DNA of 64,000 bases from positions 1-64,000 of the forward strand of contig CBDCTW010000024.1 of the NCBI GenBank assembly GCA_965222425.1, written 5' to 3'. A program made the position numbers and the translations under genes. The number at the start of each line of letters is the position of its first letter. Position 1 is the stretch's first letter. Shown piece by piece: positions 52,943-61,842 of this stretch. The notes beneath the pieces are model-generated. The model searched no databases. It was not told where the DNA came from and saw only the letters and a program-made list of their open reading frames with translations. The DNA comes from CBDCNP01 sp965222425. Its GTDB lineage: Bacteria > Acidobacteriota > Vicinamibacteria > Marinacidobacterales > DATDRI01.

Positions 52943-53200
52943 TAGCCGTCTGGCTCGGCTAATAGCAGCAACCCCGCCAACTGACGGCAAGCACGAGTAG
53001 CTAGCCGTCTGGCTCGGCTAATGGCAGCACCCCCCCCCAAACCGACGCCGAGCACGAATTAGCTAGCCCGTCTGACGAGCGCCGTCCGGCGAGCTCGATA
53101 GTGGCAACTCCGGCCTGGTGACGGCCCCCCCAGCGCCGTCTGGCGAGCTAGTTCATGGCACGTCGGACACTGACGGCCCTAGGCAACCTCTCAACTGACG
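52943..53200. repeat. Degenerate ~60-bp GC-rich tandem repeats
   Basis: TAGCCGTCTGGCTCGGCTAA at 52943 recurs at 53002 (59-bp period); diverged relatives begin at about 53064 (TAGCCCGTCTGACGAGC) and 53132 (AGCGCCGTCTGGCGAGCTA). Each unit carries a small palindrome (AGCCG...CGGCT) and a 'GACGGC/GACGCC' segment. The region 52789-53255 has no gene. Confidence 0.5.
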
Positions 53201-53255
53201 CCAAACAAACTCTACAAGTTTGACCCCTGGTCCCACCACTCACTAGGATGACGTC

Positions 53256-53789
53256 GTGACGACAAGCCCAGAGGCGGTGCTCCAGGAGAGCTTCGGGCGG
53301 CGGGAGTTTCTCCGCCGGGGAGGGGGAGGCCTCATGCTGGCGCTAGGCGCAGTGCTTCCCGGATGCAGTAGAACTGGGGGAAGTCGAGATGGTGGGGGCG
53401 CCTTTTCCGACTCCGAACGCCAGACCCTCTGGGCGATCTGTGAGCGCATGCTGCCGGGTGGCGGTCGGGCGCCGTCTGCCGGGGCGATCGACGTCGCCGG
53501 AAAAATCGAGGACCTAGTGTCCGGGCTAGGTCCCGGTGCGGCTTCCGACTTTAGGCGCCTGTTGTCCCTTTTCGAATGGAGCCCCGTTCTCTTCGAAGCG
53601 AGGCCCGGCCGATTCTCTACTCTCACCGCCGATACCCAGACCGAGGTCATTCACGGGTGGGCCACGAGCCGGCTTGCATTTCGCCGCACCGGCTTCGTCG
53701 CAATCAAACGCGTCGCCATGAGCGTCTATTACGCGCAGGAAACAAGCTGGCCGGCCATCGGGTTCCCAGGACCCTGGTTGCAATCATGA
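53256..53789 (+). CDS. Tat-targeted small subunit (gluconate 2-dehydrogenase subunit 3-like)
   Basis: 177 residues, GTG 53256. Twin-arginine signal 'RREFLRRGGGG' followed by a hydrophobic run and 'LPGC', so it may also be lipidated. The mature part fits the small subunit family that accompanies exported GMC-type dehydrogenases: 'FSDSERQTLWAICERMLPGGG', 'SPVLFEARPGRFSTLTADTQTEVIHGW', 'FVAIKRVAMSVYYAQ'. It overlaps the GMC gene by four bases (ATGA), consistent with a two-subunit enzyme in which this subunit carries the partner across the membrane. Confidence 0.75.
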   Translation: MTTSPEAVLQESFGRREFLRRGGGGLMLALGAVLPGCSRTGGSRDGGGAFSDSERQTLWAICERMLPGGGRAPSAGAIDVAGKIEDLVSGLGPGAASDFRRLLSLFEWSPVLFEARPGRFSTLTADTQTEVIHGWATSRLAFRRTGFVAIKRVAMSVYYAQETSWPAIGFPGPWLQS

Positions 53790-55336
53790 GCATTCATCCG
53801 AACGTCGTGGACACTTCCGAGGTCCGGGGCCAGCTCCGTGTCGAGGCGGAAGTCGTGGTTGTGGGATCTGGGGCTGGGGGTGCAGTCTCGGCCAAGGAGC
53901 TCGCCGAGGGGGGCATCGCCGTCGCCCTTCTCGAAGATGGTGCCTATCACCGGGCCGAAGATTTCAATCAGAGCGAAGCGGACATGTACCGCCGCCTCTA
54001 TCGAGACCAAGGTGCCCAATCGACCCGGGATCTTTCCATCAACATCCTTCAAGGCCGCTCGGTCGGCGGAAGCACAGTGATCAATAACTGCATTTGCTTT
54101 CGGACTCCGGAGCGAGTGTTGGCCAAATGGCGTGACGAGTTCGGTCTGGTCGAGCTGAGCTCGGACTCGCTCCGTCCTTACTTCGAGCGAGTCGAAAGGA
54201 CTCTAGGAGTTGTCCCCATCGTCTCCGCGGAAGTCAACGAGAACAACCGTGTTCTCTTGGACGGGTGCGAACGGCTCGGATATCACGCCGCGACGTTCGC
54301 TCACAACCGGAAAGACTGTGTCGGCTGCGGCTACTGCATGCTCGGTTGTCCGTACAACAGGCATCAAAGCGTAGACATGAACTACGTACCTCAGGCCCTA
54401 GATGCCGGTTGCCGGCTATACACACGTTGCCGGGCGGAGGAGATCCTCATCGAAGGCGGCAAGTTGGTTGGTGTCGCGGGCTCGGTGCTTGATCCGGTCT
54501 CGGGTCGCACACAGGCGCGAATCGTCGTTCGCGCACCGCTAGTCGTCATCGCTGCGGGGGCCATTCACACGCCCGCCCTTCTTCTCAGCAATCGAGTCGG
54601 CAACCGCTCGGGCCAAGTTGGGCAGAGCCTTGCGCTCCACCCTCTGGTCGCTTCCTTCGCGAAGTTCGATCGTGTGATCGACGGTTTTGTCGGTATCCCA
54701 CAATCGGCCTACTGTGACGAGTTCGAACAATTGGAGGACGGTTCGGACGGTTTCATCATCGAGGGTATCTTCGCCATGCCCGCCTTCTTCGCGAGCGTCT
54801 GTCCTTCGTTCGGCCAAGAGCACTTCGACATTATGAGCGGCTACCGACATCTCGCCGGCATGTACGCCATGATCAAAGACCGGGGCCGGGGCACTGTCGG
54901 AATCGGCGACGGCGGACGACCCATCATCGACTACAATTTAGGAGAGCACGAAAAAGAAGTGATTCGCCGAGGGATCAAGGAAGTAGCTCGAATTTTCTTC
55001 GCCGCCGGCGCACAATCCGTCACGACCCTGCGCTCGGTCCCTCAAACGCTTCGCAGTCCGGACGAGATCGAAAGCGTCGACGACCTGTCCCTGCACCCCA
55101 ACGAGATGGCTCTCTTCTCCGCCCACCCTCAGGGTTCTTGCCGCATGCATGCCGACGGCGAGCAAGGCCCGATCGACAGCTACGGAGAGTCACATGACGT
55201 CCCCAATCTCTTTGTGGCCGACGCAAGCACCTTTCCAACCTCTGTGGGTATCAATCCCCAGATCACGATCATGGCCCTGGCTACCAGACAGGCAAACGAG
55301 ATCCGGCGAAGGCTGGGTCGCACACCCTTGGCGTGA
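53786..55336 (+). CDS. GMC-family FAD oxidoreductase with a Cys-cluster insertion
   Basis: 516 residues from ATG 53786 (overlapping the small subunit stop). FAD-binding motif 'VVVGSGAGGAVSAKELAEGG' near residue 20, GMC signature region 'GRSVGGSTVINNCICFRTP', and the C-terminal active-site and FAD motif 'HPQGSCRM' and 'VADASTFPTSVGINPQITIMAL'. An insertion 'CVGCGYCMLGCPYNR' has the spacing of an iron-sulfur ligand motif and is common in this bacterial branch. Such enzymes oxidise alcohols, sugars or sterol-like compounds, passing electrons to a cytochrome or quinone. It has no signal, fitting transport with its Tat-dependent partner. Confidence 0.83.
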   Translation: MSIHPNVVDTSEVRGQLRVEAEVVVVGSGAGGAVSAKELAEGGIAVALLEDGAYHRAEDFNQSEADMYRRLYRDQGAQSTRDLSINILQGRSVGGSTVINNCICFRTPERVLAKWRDEFGLVELSSDSLRPYFERVERTLGVVPIVSAEVNENNRVLLDGCERLGYHAATFAHNRKDCVGCGYCMLGCPYNRHQSVDMNYVPQALDAGCRLYTRCRAEEILIEGGKLVGVAGSVLDPVSGRTQARIVVRAPLVVIAAGAIHTPALLLSNRVGNRSGQVGQSLALHPLVASFAKFDRVIDGFVGIPQSAYCDEFEQLEDGSDGFIIEGIFAMPAFFASVCPSFGQEHFDIMSGYRHLAGMYAMIKDRGRGTVGIGDGGRPIIDYNLGEHEKEVIRRGIKEVARIFFAAGAQSVTTLRSVPQTLRSPDEIESVDDLSLHPNEMALFSAHPQGSCRMHADGEQGPIDSYGESHDVPNLFVADASTFPTSVGINPQITIMALATRQANEIRRRLGRTPLA

Positions 55337-56547
55337 GCGCGATCCCGCTCTACGTCTTGGGAGGCGTCAACCTCGGGATCGGCGTCTACTCGTTGTTCTC
55401 CACTCTCGCCTACTACCGCTACGCGAAGCGATCGCGACGACTGAATTCGGGAGGCACCTATCGTCCGTCGGTGGCCCTCCTCGTTCCATGTTGCGGAGAT
55501 GAGAAAGGCCTAGAAGAGAACCTCCGTGCTTTGGTTCGCCAAGACTACGAGGCACTCGAGGTGATTTTTATTGTCGAGGACGGCTCCGATCTGGCGGTGC
55601 CTATCATCGAGCGCGTGCTCGGTTCCGAGAGTCGATCGGGCGAGATCGTTGTGGCCGGTCCCGCAGAACGGCGCGGTCAGAAGATTCACAATCTCATAGC
55701 CGGCCTGGAACGAGCTCGAGACGCGGAGGTCTTCGCCTTCGCGGACTCGGACGGGCGGCCCGACAGTGGTTGGCTCACCCATTTGGTCTCGCCACTCCGG
55801 GAACCAAGGGTTGGTGTCGCCTCGAGCTATCGTTTCTACCTCCCTGAAGCAAGGTCTCTAGCCTCGGTGTTGCGCTCTGCGTGGAATGCAGGTGTGTTGA
55901 CACTGCTCGGCGAGCACGATCGGAACTTCGCCTGGGGGGGATCGATGGCGATCCGGCGGGAGACCTTTGTGGAGGCCAAGGTGGAAGATGCTTGGCAAGG
56001 AGCCCTGTCCGATGATTACGCCTTGACGCATGCAGTGCGCCGGGCCGGCTACTATGTGAAGTTCGTACCCCGCTCCATCGTGCCCTCCCGCGGGCGCGTG
56101 AAGTTGACAGAGCTTCTTCGCTGGTGCGCCCGCCAAATGGCCATTACTCGGGTGTACTGGCCGAACCTCTGGCGCATTGGCGGAGGAAGCCAAGTGGCGT
56201 TCGTGCTCTTCCTGATCGCGGGAAGCATGGCCGCCGCTTTCGGGAACGTCGGGGCCGCTGTCCTGTTGGGTGTGGTGCTCCTGCTCAGTTGGCTGAGCGG
56301 AGGCATTCGAGCCCGAGCGGTGCGGCTCCTCCTACCAGAATGGAGCGCCGAGCTCCGCCGATACGATTGCGCTTACGTGCTGCTCGCACCGGTGGCAAGC
56401 TTCATCACCGTGTACGGTTTCGTGAGCTCTGCCTTGTCCAGGCGCATCGAATGGCGCGGGAAAGTGTATGAAATGCGGTCACCTAGCGACACTGTCCTTC
56501 TCGGCCCGCCGAGCGACGTGGAAGCGAAAACGCGCAAGATAAGATAG
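55333..56547 (+). CDS. GT21-like (ceramide glucosyltransferase-type) membrane glycosyltransferase
   Basis: 404 residues, GTG 55333 overlapping the GMC stop. N-terminal membrane helix (~5-25), GT-A domain with 'VALLVPCCGDEKGLEENL', 'IFIVEDGSD' (D1), 'FADSDGRPDSGWL' (D2, DxD-like), 'GGSMAIRRETF', 'DDYALTHAVRRAGYYV' (D3) and 'LLRWCARQMAITR', the (R/Q)XXRW motif of processive and GT21-type enzymes; three or four C-terminal membrane helices. Transfers a sugar from a nucleotide sugar to a lipid acceptor at the membrane, by analogy with ceramide glucosyltransferase. Position in the operon suggests lipid or glycolipid modification. Confidence 0.83.
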   Translation: MSAIPLYVLGGVNLGIGVYSLFSTLAYYRYAKRSRRLNSGGTYRPSVALLVPCCGDEKGLEENLRALVRQDYEALEVIFIVEDGSDLAVPIIERVLGSESRSGEIVVAGPAERRGQKIHNLIAGLERARDAEVFAFADSDGRPDSGWLTHLVSPLREPRVGVASSYRFYLPEARSLASVLRSAWNAGVLTLLGEHDRNFAWGGSMAIRRETFVEAKVEDAWQGALSDDYALTHAVRRAGYYVKFVPRSIVPSRGRVKLTELLRWCARQMAITRVYWPNLWRIGGGSQVAFVLFLIAGSMAAAFGNVGAAVLLGVVLLLSWLSGGIRARAVRLLLPEWSAELRRYDCAYVLLAPVASFITVYGFVSSALSRRIEWRGKVYEMRSPSDTVLLGPPSDVEAKTRKIR

Positions 56548-56562
56548 GATCGCCTAAGTAAG

Positions 56563-57658
56563 ATGTGGCAAATTCCTCGGGCCTCTAAGCTGGACACGCT
56601 CATTCTTTTCGTCACCTCTCGCTGCAACTCCAAGTGCCGTACGTGTGTCTATTGGGAGGAGCTCAACCAGGACGGGGATCTGAGCTTCGAGGAAATCGAC
56701 CGGCTCTCGTCCACGATGCCGCGGTTCAACGAGGTCTGGTTCTCCGGCGGTGAGCCTAGGCTGCGAGAGGAACTCCCGGAAATCACCCATGCGTTCCACG
56801 AAAGAAACGGCGTCCGCTCGATCAACCTCCCTGCCAACGGTCTGTTGGTGGATAAGTTGGTGACCGCGGTCGAATCCATCCTCGACACCTGCCGCGGGCT
56901 CCGCATCAACCTCAACATAGCCTTGGACGGTCTCGAAAAAACGCACGACCAGATTCGCGGAGTGCTCGGAAATTTTAATCGTGCCCTCGAAACGCTGGAG
57001 GCTCTCAGAACACTATGCCGACACGCTCCCGACCTCCGCGGCCATATCAATTCAGTCCTCTGTAAGGAAAACATCGAAGAAATGCTACCTCTGGGGCGAT
57101 TCGTCCGCGATCGGTGCGATCTCGACGGCCATTATTTTCAGGTGATCCGGGAAGAGCCGATGGATTCGGCGCTTCTCGGAGTGCATAAAGAATCTATTTC
57201 TGCCCTCTACGAGGAGCTCCAGCCGCTACCGGCACTACGCCGAAAAAATCAGGAGACGGAAGAACGGCCTAGGCGCTTCGCTGACCGTCTTGTCCTATTT
57301 GGGAACGTTGAATCTCTATCACCAAATACAAGCCGCCAACCTGGAGGAACACCATCGATGGCCGATGGTTTGCACGGCGGGACAGAATATCGCGGTTGTA
57401 GACGCCAACGGCGACATACGGGCGGGCGAGCTTCGGAATCGGCTCGGCAACATCCGCGATTTCGACTGCGACTGGGAACTCTTTTGGAAGTCGCAAGCAA
57501 GAGCCCAGGGGGTAGACGCCATCGCCCGCGACGGTTGTCGGTGTACCCACGTTTGTTTCATCCACGCAAGCGCCAAAGCGAGTCCCAAGGCCATGCTGAT
57601 GGATGTACCACGCGCCTACTTGAGTCAGGCGTTTAGCAACCGGCCGAGCGAGCTCTAA
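56563..57658 (+). pseudogene. Radical SAM protein with a SPASM-like C-terminus, frameshifted
   Basis: ATG 56563. Radical SAM motif 'TSRCNSKCRTCVYW' (CxxxCxxC), 'EVWFSGGEPRLREELPEI' and 'INLNIALDGLEKTHDQIRG'. The frame breaks near 57225: after 'YEELQP' the next frame gives 'RYRHYAEKIRRRKNGLGAS', then 'WPMVCTAGQNIAVVDANGDI', 'LGNIRDFDCDWELFW' and 'GCRCTHVCF', a Cys-rich tail like that of SPASM proteins that bind extra iron-sulfur clusters. Stop at 57656-57658. Total about 365 residues. The single-base shift may be an error. It is the fourth gene of the operon starting at 53256; the modified substrate is unknown. Confidence 0.75.
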
Positions 57659-57672
57659 TAAATTTGGGGGAA

Positions 57673-58512
57673 ATGGTGAGCCAACCGATCTTGAAGATAG
57701 GACACAGCCCGGATCCCGATGACGCATTCATGTTCTGCGCTCTGGCCCGCCGCGCCGTACGTATTCGGGACTACGCCATAGAGCACGTTATGGAAGATAT
57801 TGAAAGCCTGAACCTGAGGGCGCTCAAAGGAGAACTGGAAGTGACCGCCATCTCCGCACACGCCTACGTATCCCTAGCGGACCGCTACTGGGTGCTCTCG
57901 ACCGGAGCGAGTATGGGCGAGGGCTACGGGCCGGTCCTGGTTTCCAAGAAATCACTTTCTCCACAAGAGCTCACCGGAAAACGAGTAGCCATCCCCGGAG
58001 AGAGAACCACCGCCGCTCTTCTTACACGGATCTATCTGGGCGAGTTCATACCTGTTGTTCGACCCTTCGACGAGATCTTCGAGACCATCGAATCTGGAGA
58101 GGCGGAGGCGGGTGTTTTGATCCATGAGGGGCAGCTTACCTACTCCGCTAAGGGCTACGAAAAAGTACAGGACTTTGGAGAGAGATGGAACGAGGAGACC
58201 GGGCTCCCGCTTCCGTTAGGCCTGGACGTGGTGCGCGCCGATTTGGGAAAAGAACTGGCGAAAGAGATAAATGATGCCCTGCGTGCGAGCATCGAGTGGG
58301 CGTATGACAATGAGGAAGAAGCTCTCGATTACGCCCTTCAATTCGGGAGAGGTTTGGAGCGAGAAATGGGACGGCGATTCGTCAAGATGTACGTGAGCGA
58401 TCTCACGCGAGATATGGGGGAACGGGGCCGGCAAGCCCTGGCGACGCTTTTTCAACGGGGGGTAGAGGCGGGAGCGATCACGGAGTCCCCGCAGTTGACG
58501 ATGATTTCCTAG
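57673..58512 (+). CDS. MqnA/MqnD-family protein (menaquinone biosynthesis type)
   Basis: 279 residues from ATG 57673 (TTGGGGGA upstream; TTG 57664 is unlikely). Periplasmic-binding-protein-like fold of the VitK2-biosynthesis family: 'LKIGHSPDPDDAFMFCALARR' at the N-terminus, 'ELEVTAISAHAYVSLADRYWVLSTGASMGEGYGPVLVSKKS' in the middle (in two short segments), 'IAIPGERTTAALL' type motif 'VAIPGERTTAALLTRI', 'EAGVLIHEGQLTY'. Family members make 1,4-dihydroxy-6-naphthoate (MqnD) or aminodeoxyfutalosine precursors (MqnA) in the futalosine pathway. Which of the two, or a related transport role, cannot be settled. It follows the radical SAM gene by 14 bases and ends 6 bases before convergent coaX. Confidence 0.8.
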   Translation: MVSQPILKIGHSPDPDDAFMFCALARRAVRIRDYAIEHVMEDIESLNLRALKGELEVTAISAHAYVSLADRYWVLSTGASMGEGYGPVLVSKKSLSPQELTGKRVAIPGERTTAALLTRIYLGEFIPVVRPFDEIFETIESGEAEAGVLIHEGQLTYSAKGYEKVQDFGERWNEETGLPLPLGLDVVRADLGKELAKEINDALRASIEWAYDNEEEALDYALQFGRGLEREMGRRFVKMYVSDLTRDMGERGRQALATLFQRGVEAGAITESPQLTMIS

Positions 58513-58518
58513 GTTCAA

Positions 58519-59295
58519 TCAGCCGCGGGTTGGCCGGTTGAGTTGGTAAATGATCCGCAACCCCTCCAGGGTGAGTCGCGGATTCACGATGTCGATTTCT
58601 TTAACCCACTCCGAGACGACTTCCGCCATCCCGCCAGTGGCGATGACTTTCGGCTTGCCGCCCAGTTCCTCCTTGAGTCGATTCACCAGTTCTCTTATCA
58701 GTCCCACGTAGCCGAACACGAGCCCCGACTGCATTGCGGCAACGGTGTTTCTCCCGATGACGCTTCCGGGCGGGACCAATTCGACTTTTGGAAGCTTGGC
58801 CGTCCTTCGAACCAATGCGTCGGCAGATATTCCCAGACCCGGGGCGATGGCACCCCCCAAATACTCCCCCTTATCCGAAACGACATCGAAGGTGGTCGCG
58901 GTGCCGATATCGAGGACGATGGCCGGCCCACCATAGAGCTTTTGCACGGCGGCCGTATTCGCGACACGGTCTCCACCCGCCTCCGCCGGGTTATCGATGC
59001 GGATCTCGACTCCGGTCTCGACCCCTGGTCCGACCACCAGCGCCCGCTGCCCCAGATAGCGCTCTGCCAACGCCTGAAAAACCGCCGTCAAGGGTGGAAC
59101 GACGCTGCTTATGATGGCGCCGCTTATGTCTTCAAAATCCAAGTCGGCGCTCGCCAAAAGGGCCTTCAGTAGCACCGCGTACTCGTCGGTGAGGTAATCG
59201 AGATGGGTGGTGACTCGCCAATCGGCTTCCCAATGACTCTCGCGATAGACGCCGATACCCGTTTTGGTATTGCCGATATCGAACACCAAAAGCAT
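58519..59295 (-). CDS. coaX: Type III pantothenate kinase
   Basis: 258 residues. CoaX of the ASKHA fold: N-terminal phosphate motif 'LLVFDIGNTKTGIGVY' (residues 2-17), 'PAEAGGDRVANTAAV' (pantothenate/ATP region), 'IVLDIGTATTFDVVSDKGEYLGGAIAPGL', and 'VIATGGMAEVVSEWV' at the adenosine site. Catalyses ATP-dependent phosphorylation of pantothenate, first step of CoA synthesis. ATG 59295 behind GGAGAAGGCGC. In many relatives coaX follows birA; here it is divergent from the transporter gene instead. Confidence 0.92.
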   Translation of the reverse strand: MLLVFDIGNTKTGIGVYRESHWEADWRVTTHLDYLTDEYAVLLKALLASADLDFEDISGAIISSVVPPLTAVFQALAERYLGQRALVVGPGVETGVEIRIDNPAEAGGDRVANTAAVQKLYGGPAIVLDIGTATTFDVVSDKGEYLGGAIAPGLGISADALVRRTAKLPKVELVPPGSVIGRNTVAAMQSGLVFGYVGLIRELVNRLKEELGGKPKVIATGGMAEVVSEWVKEIDIVNPRLTLEGLRIIYQLNRPTRG

Positions 59296-59455
59296 TGCGC
59301 CTTCTCCTGGAGAGCGATTGATAGAGATTCTAACCCAGCGCGGCCGCGAGAACCAGCAGATCTCGGGTGGATGAGTCGCCGTTGACTCGCCATTGACTCC
59401 ATGGATACGCGAAGATAACCTGCGCCAATTCTTGGGAGCGCGCGGAGGAAGAGCC

Positions 59456-60210
59456 TTGACAGAATCCGATCGCTACGCGGAACAGGAAAAAGGCCTCGAG
59501 CGCAGACTGAACGCTTGGCAGCTCGCGATGATCGCCATCGGCGGGGCCATCGGAGTGGGCCTCTTCTTGGGAAGCGGAGCAACCATCGGATTGGCCGGCC
59601 CCGGCGTCATCTTGTCTTACCTGATCGCCGCCGTTCCCGCAGCGATCATGGGCTTGGCACTCGCTGAGATGGCGAGTGTCCATCCGGTTGCGGGCTCCTT
59701 CGGCGTCTATGCAGATCGATACTTGCACCCGTGGGCCGGTTTTGCGCTTCGATTGAGCTACTGGTTCGCCCAGACTCTCGCCATCGGTGCGTTGGTAACC
59801 GCTGGGGGCAGCTACTTCGGCTACTGGTTTCCGTCCGTCCAAACCTGGATTTGGATTCTCACCGCGTCGCTGCTCCTGATCTCCATCAATGCCGCGAGCG
59901 TCAAGTTGTTTGGCTCGATCGAATCTCTTTTCTCCCTGATCAAGGTTGGGGCCATCTTAGCCTTCATCCTGCTCGGGGGCGCGCTCATTCTCGGTCTCGG
60001 ATACCCTGCGCTGGGGTTCGCTAACCTTACGAGTCACGGCGGCTTCCTCCTCCACGGCTGGTCCGGCGTTTGGATGGCCTTGACTCTAGTTACGACCAGC
60101 TATATCGGAGTCGAGGTTATCGCGGTGACGGCGGGCGAGGCGAAGAGTCCCAAGACTTTTATACCCAAGGCGCTTCTCGGCATGGTCACCGGGCTGGTCC
60201 TTTCTGTGTG
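59456..60210 (+). CDS. APC-family amino acid permease, N-terminal part (frameshift at ~60205)
   Basis: TTG 59456 is chosen because GGAGGAAGAGCC precedes it; the open frame extends upstream to 59393 without a ribosome site. 'RLNAWQLAMIAIGGAIGVGLFLGSG' is the first-helix signature of amino acid permeases, with the glycine-rich unwound 'GGAIGVGLF' and 'LAEMASVHPVAGSFGVYA'. Six or seven helices lie in this part. The frame changes near 60205 ('GLVLS' to 'CGAAILVVVTV'); the current frame runs to 60634 as nonsense. Probably transports an amino acid or polyamine with a cation. Confidence 0.82.
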
Positions 60211-60851
60211 GGGCGGCGATCTTGGTCGTGGTAACGGTGACTCCTTGGCCGGTCATTTCGGAGACCGGTGGAACTTTGAGCGGCAGTCCCTTCGTGAAAG
60301 TGTTTCACGAGATAGGGATCCCCTACGCGGGCGGGATCATGAACTTCGTCGTACTCTCCGCAGCCCTTACGAGCGCCAACACCAACGTCTATCTATGCAC
60401 CCGCATGCTGTTCTCGCTCTCCCGTGCCGGTTATGTACCCAAAACGATCGGCGAGGTCGACCATCGCGGAGTGCCGCTCAACGCACTCCTCGTCTCGGCC
60501 ACCGGAATGGCGATCGCCGTGATCCTTGCGCTACGCGGTCAGGCCGCGTTCCTTCCTCTGTTCGGAACCGCGGTGGCCACCATGTTCTCCATCTGGATCG
60601 TTATTTTCGTCTGCCACATTCGCTTCCGTCGTGAATTGGATCCGGAAACATTGGCCGGTTTGCGCCTAAGAATGCCTGCTCACCCGTTTCCCTCTGTCCT
60701 CGCGATCTTGTTTTTTTGCGCGCTGCTCGCCACGACTCCGTTCGTTGCCGGACTCGAGTGGACGGTTCCTTTCTTTCTCGTCTGGCTCATCATCCTGACA
60801 GTGCTCTACCGGGCGATGCGCGGCGGAGCGTCCTCGGCCAATATAGAATAG
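60211..60851 (+). CDS. APC-family amino acid permease, C-terminal part
   Basis: Continuation of the permease in the next frame: 'CGAAILVVVTVTPWPVI', 'GIPYAGGIMNFVVLSAALTSANTNVYLCTRMLFSLSRAGYVPKTIGEV', and five more hydrophobic segments, ending at TAG 60849-60851. Together with the first part it makes about 464 residues and twelve helices, normal for the family. GTG/ATG starts inside (60222) are not preceded by a ribosome site. It is followed 3 bases later by the aldo/keto reductase gene, so cotranscription is likely. Confidence 0.82.
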
Positions 60852-60854
60852 GCC

Positions 60855-61832
60855 ATGGAATACGCGGCTCTAGGCTGGACCGGACTCAAAGTTTCACGCC
60901 TCGGTCTAGGCTGCGGTAGTTTCGGCGGCCTCGGCTCGGATCCCAGGTTTTTCGGAAAGGGGCAAAGCGAGACCGAGGCGTTCGTGCTCATGGATCGTGC
61001 CTACGAAATGGGAATCAATTTTTTCGACACCGCCGACACCTACGGTGGCGGTCGCAGTGAGTCGATCATCGGAAGCTGGCTCAAGACAAAGTCGTCAGAC
61101 GTAAGGCAGCAGATTCTGGTGAGCTCCAAAGTCTTCAACCCCGTCGGCAACGGACCCAACGATCGCGGCCTCTCACGTCGTCACATCTTGCGTCAGGTGG
61201 ACTCGAGCTTGGAGCGGCTCGGCGTCGAACGATTGGACATGTACCTAGCGCACGAGGTGGATCCAGAGACTCCCTTGGAGGAAACGCTGAGCGCCTTCGA
61301 TGACCTCATTCGTCAAGGAAAGGTTCATTACATAGGTGCGAGCAACTGGGAGGCGTGGCGCCTTGCACGAGCTCTTTGGGTCAGTGACAACCTCGGCTTG
61401 GCTAGCTTCTCCTGGGTCCAGAATCCTTACAATCTGCTGGAAAAAAAACCAGAGTACGAGATGCTACCGCTGTGCAAGGACCAGGGAGTGAGCTTCACTC
61501 CCTATAGTTCCCTCGCCGGTGGCTGGCTCACCGGAAAATATGAAGCGGGCAAGAACTATCCCGCGGGATCGCGAATGACTATGCGTCCCGAACCCTATCA
61601 ACACTTAGTACAAGAGGGGACATTTCGAAGTGTCGGCGCCTTTCGCGAAGCGGCAAGGTCTCGCGGCATCGAGATGGCCACTCTGGCCTTCGCATGGGTG
61701 TTGAGTCACCCACAAACGACCGCCGTCATCATCGGTCCCCGGAAGCCGGAGCATTTTGAGCTTGCTGAGAAGGCACTCGAAATTTCTCTCACCCCGATTG
61801 AGCGCGCCGAACTAGCGGCACTATTCAAGTAG
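60855..61832 (+). CDS. Aldo/keto reductase
   Basis: 325 residues, TIM-barrel aldo/keto reductase with the catalytic tetrad: Asp and Tyr in 'FFDTADTYGGGRSE', Lys in 'ILVSSKVFN', His in 'MYLAHEVDP'. NADPH-site segments 'SFTPYSSLAGGWLTGKYEAG' and 'TTAVIIGPRKPEHFELAE' are present, close to the YajO/voltage-gated-K-channel-beta-like AKR branch. Reduces aldehydes or ketones; substrate unknown. First ATG 60855, four bases after the permease. Intact. Confidence 0.88.
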   Translation: MEYAALGWTGLKVSRLGLGCGSFGGLGSDPRFFGKGQSETEAFVLMDRAYEMGINFFDTADTYGGGRSESIIGSWLKTKSSDVRQQILVSSKVFNPVGNGPNDRGLSRRHILRQVDSSLERLGVERLDMYLAHEVDPETPLEETLSAFDDLIRQGKVHYIGASNWEAWRLARALWVSDNLGLASFSWVQNPYNLLEKKPEYEMLPLCKDQGVSFTPYSSLAGGWLTGKYEAGKNYPAGSRMTMRPEPYQHLVQEGTFRSVGAFREAARSRGIEMATLAFAWVLSHPQTTAVIIGPRKPEHFELAEKALEISLTPIERAELAALFK

Positions 61833-61842
61833 GTGGACGAGT

